This document shows positions 62,295 to 64,000 of a stretch of 64,000 nt of DNA, piece after piece. The stretch is from assembly GCF_024509145.1 (NCBI RefSeq), contig NC_071588.1:10678011-10742010 (forward strand), given 5' to 3'. A program made the translations under genes and the position numbers. The stretch comes from Vidua macroura (taxonomy: Eukaryota; Chordata; Aves; Passeriformes; Viduidae). The stretch's first letter is position 1; each line of letters opens with the position of its first letter. Below the pieces are notes generated by a model. The model was not told the DNA's origin and did not search any database. It saw only the letters and a program-made list of their open reading frames with translations.

Positions 62295-64000
62295 CTGAAG
62301 ATAAAAGGGAAATGTGAAACTTCTTTATCAAGATACAGCAGAGGGATGGAGGGAAACTCCTTAGGTTCCCAAACTTTACACATGTGCTGTGGTCATACAG
62401 GCTGATGCTTTTAGCTCCGGGGCTAAAGAAGACACATGCTTTGTGACATGACTAAACACAGCCACTGCTATTCTTGTAAATCACAAAAATAGCATTGATG
62501 GACAAGGCCTCTGATTTTAGGAGTACATGCTGCCCAGCCCTGTACGAAAGAGTTAACTGTCTGTAGATCCAAAATGCACAGAACAGCAGCAGAACCATTA
62601 GCTCACGTACGGGAAAATGACTTGTTTCTGCTGACACCACACCAAGCAGCAACATCCTCCTCCCTGAGCAAGGGAATGCAGGGCTAGCACAGACTGGAGA
62701 CAGAGGCAAAGCACAAGCCTCAGGTTAGCAGCAGAAACGGAGAAGCAGTAGGATATGTCATTGCCTCTTGCAGCACTCAAGGTCTCCCCAAGTCCTCACA
62801 CCTTTAATTTGGGGAACTCTAATCAATTCATAAGAAAGTAACTCGGTATTATTTTCTACTGTGTTAAATACACATGCATGTATAAAGCACTGGCTATAAT
62901 TACTGCTAGCCTTATATGGCTGATATTATTTACCACACAGAATTGCAAACTGTTCCAAAGCAGAACTTCACATCAATGATTTTTATAGCAGTTACACTGT
63001 AGTAACAGTCTTTACATTGTCAATGGCAGGAACATTTTTTTCTCCTGGTTTTACAAATGAAGAAATAACTTTTAATGCTCTAGATGTTCTTATTTTATCA
63101 AAAAGATATTTTCCAAATCCAAAATGGGAACCTCTGCCTTGTGCACAGGACCACATTATGCTCAAAAAGTTAGTATCTAGCAGGTTAAGTTAACTCTTGA
63201 CACCTGTAACACCAGTGACAATTACGAATTCCATAAGGGAAGTTATCCTTCTCTTCAGGTTGAAAAACAAGATCCACAACTGCAATCTGAGGAGAACATA
63301 CCTCACGCCGAACCAACACACCAGCTACGAGTCAGACCAGAACCAAGCCATGCCAGACCTTTGTTCAAGGGGACTTACGGCTCTAATTACCTTCATTTCA
63401 TACTAATTGCATGCAGTCATCTGAAAAAATTGCAATTATCGTCTCCACTGGATCATCTCTGGCTAGGCTGCCCAGAGATGAGCTGAGCTCTAACCAGAAT
63501 TAGTTCTGGTTGGAAGCAACTTCCTGCTCAGCAGAAAGAGCTGGCATGGTTAGATTATGACTCCAAAGAAACATCAGTCTCCAAAGTGTAAAAAGGTGCC
63601 TAGGATGAATTTCTGACAGCCTCTGCATCACTCATCCCTATGTCAGCAGAAAGGTCTGTCCTACTGTGCAGGATACTCCTCCAACCTCTCAAGAGTCAGA
63701 GCAGCTGCCTTTGCAAGTGTGAACTTGTTATCTATCGATCACCTACTGAGATGGAAGTTTTAAGAAGCTTGAATTTACCTGAAAACTCAAGTTCCTGCAC
63801 AACACTCCAGGCCACAAGTACTGAGTTCCCAGGGAAAAATAACCCAAAGGCCATCCACCTCCTGAAGAACTTTTGTGCTGTTTAGGGGTGGATTTGTCAC
63901 TTGTGTCTGGATCATATCCTCACAACACAATCCAGATCCTGCTGTGTCTGATGGATCCTTAACCTCCTGCAGCTGAGCAAGCTCAAGGGCCAGGTCGAAG
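62295..64000. other. PXN: PXN intron continuing beyond the window
   Basis: No paxillin exon (LD1, Tyr31 or Tyr118 segments) is seen here on the minus strand, nor any other gene. The window ends inside this intron. Confidence 0.7.

Overview
The window is vertebrate nuclear DNA, almost certainly from a bird. It holds three intron-rich genes, has CpG islands only at promoters, and carries two fragments of CR1, the avian LINE. The larger CR1 tail (near 41005-41276) is of a type I associate with songbirds, but that species guess is an inference. Nothing looks prokaryotic: there are no operons, phage, insertion sequences, CRISPR arrays or plasmid functions.

All three genes lie on the minus strand, head to tail. 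Reading in the direction of transcription they are PXN (paxillin, entering at the right edge and ending near 43860), RPLP0 (large ribosomal subunit stalk protein, about 43577 to 40030) and GCN1 (activator of the GCN2 kinase, 39659 to 2102 plus 3'UTR). This PXN-RPLP0-GCN1 order is also that of human 12q24, so the block is an old syntenic one. GCN1 could be resolved completely: 58 coding exons, 8013 nt, 2670 codons plus stop, with all splice phases closing. RPLP0 was resolved as 7 coding exons plus one non-coding first exon (318 codons plus stop). PXN is partial: the exons for LD1, Tyr31 and Tyr118 lie beyond 64000, but LD2 to LD5 and all four LIM domains are present.

Layout: 1-1500 intergenic with no gene seen; 1532-2101 GCN1 3'UTR; 2102-39659 GCN1; 39250-39960 GCN1 CpG island and promoter; about 40030-43577 RPLP0, with a CR1 insertion in one intron; 43577-43720 RPLP0 promoter (TATA box, 5'TOP start, CCAAT boxes); 43860-46964 a 3.1 kb PXN 3'UTR containing an ancient MIR SINE; 46965-62294 PXN exons; 62295-64000 PXN intron.

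The genes share no pathway beyond a general link to translation: RPLP0 builds the ribosomal P-stalk, GCN1 binds stalled or collided ribosomes and activates GCN2, and PXN is a focal-adhesion scaffold. I found no undescribed system. The points most worth checking are three large phase-0 PXN exons that would add about 570 residues with LD-like and SH3-ligand-like motifs, GC-AG splice donors in GCN1 and apparently in PXN, a MIR inside the PXN 3'UTR, and a (GGGGCT)n tract just inside RPLP0 intron 1.
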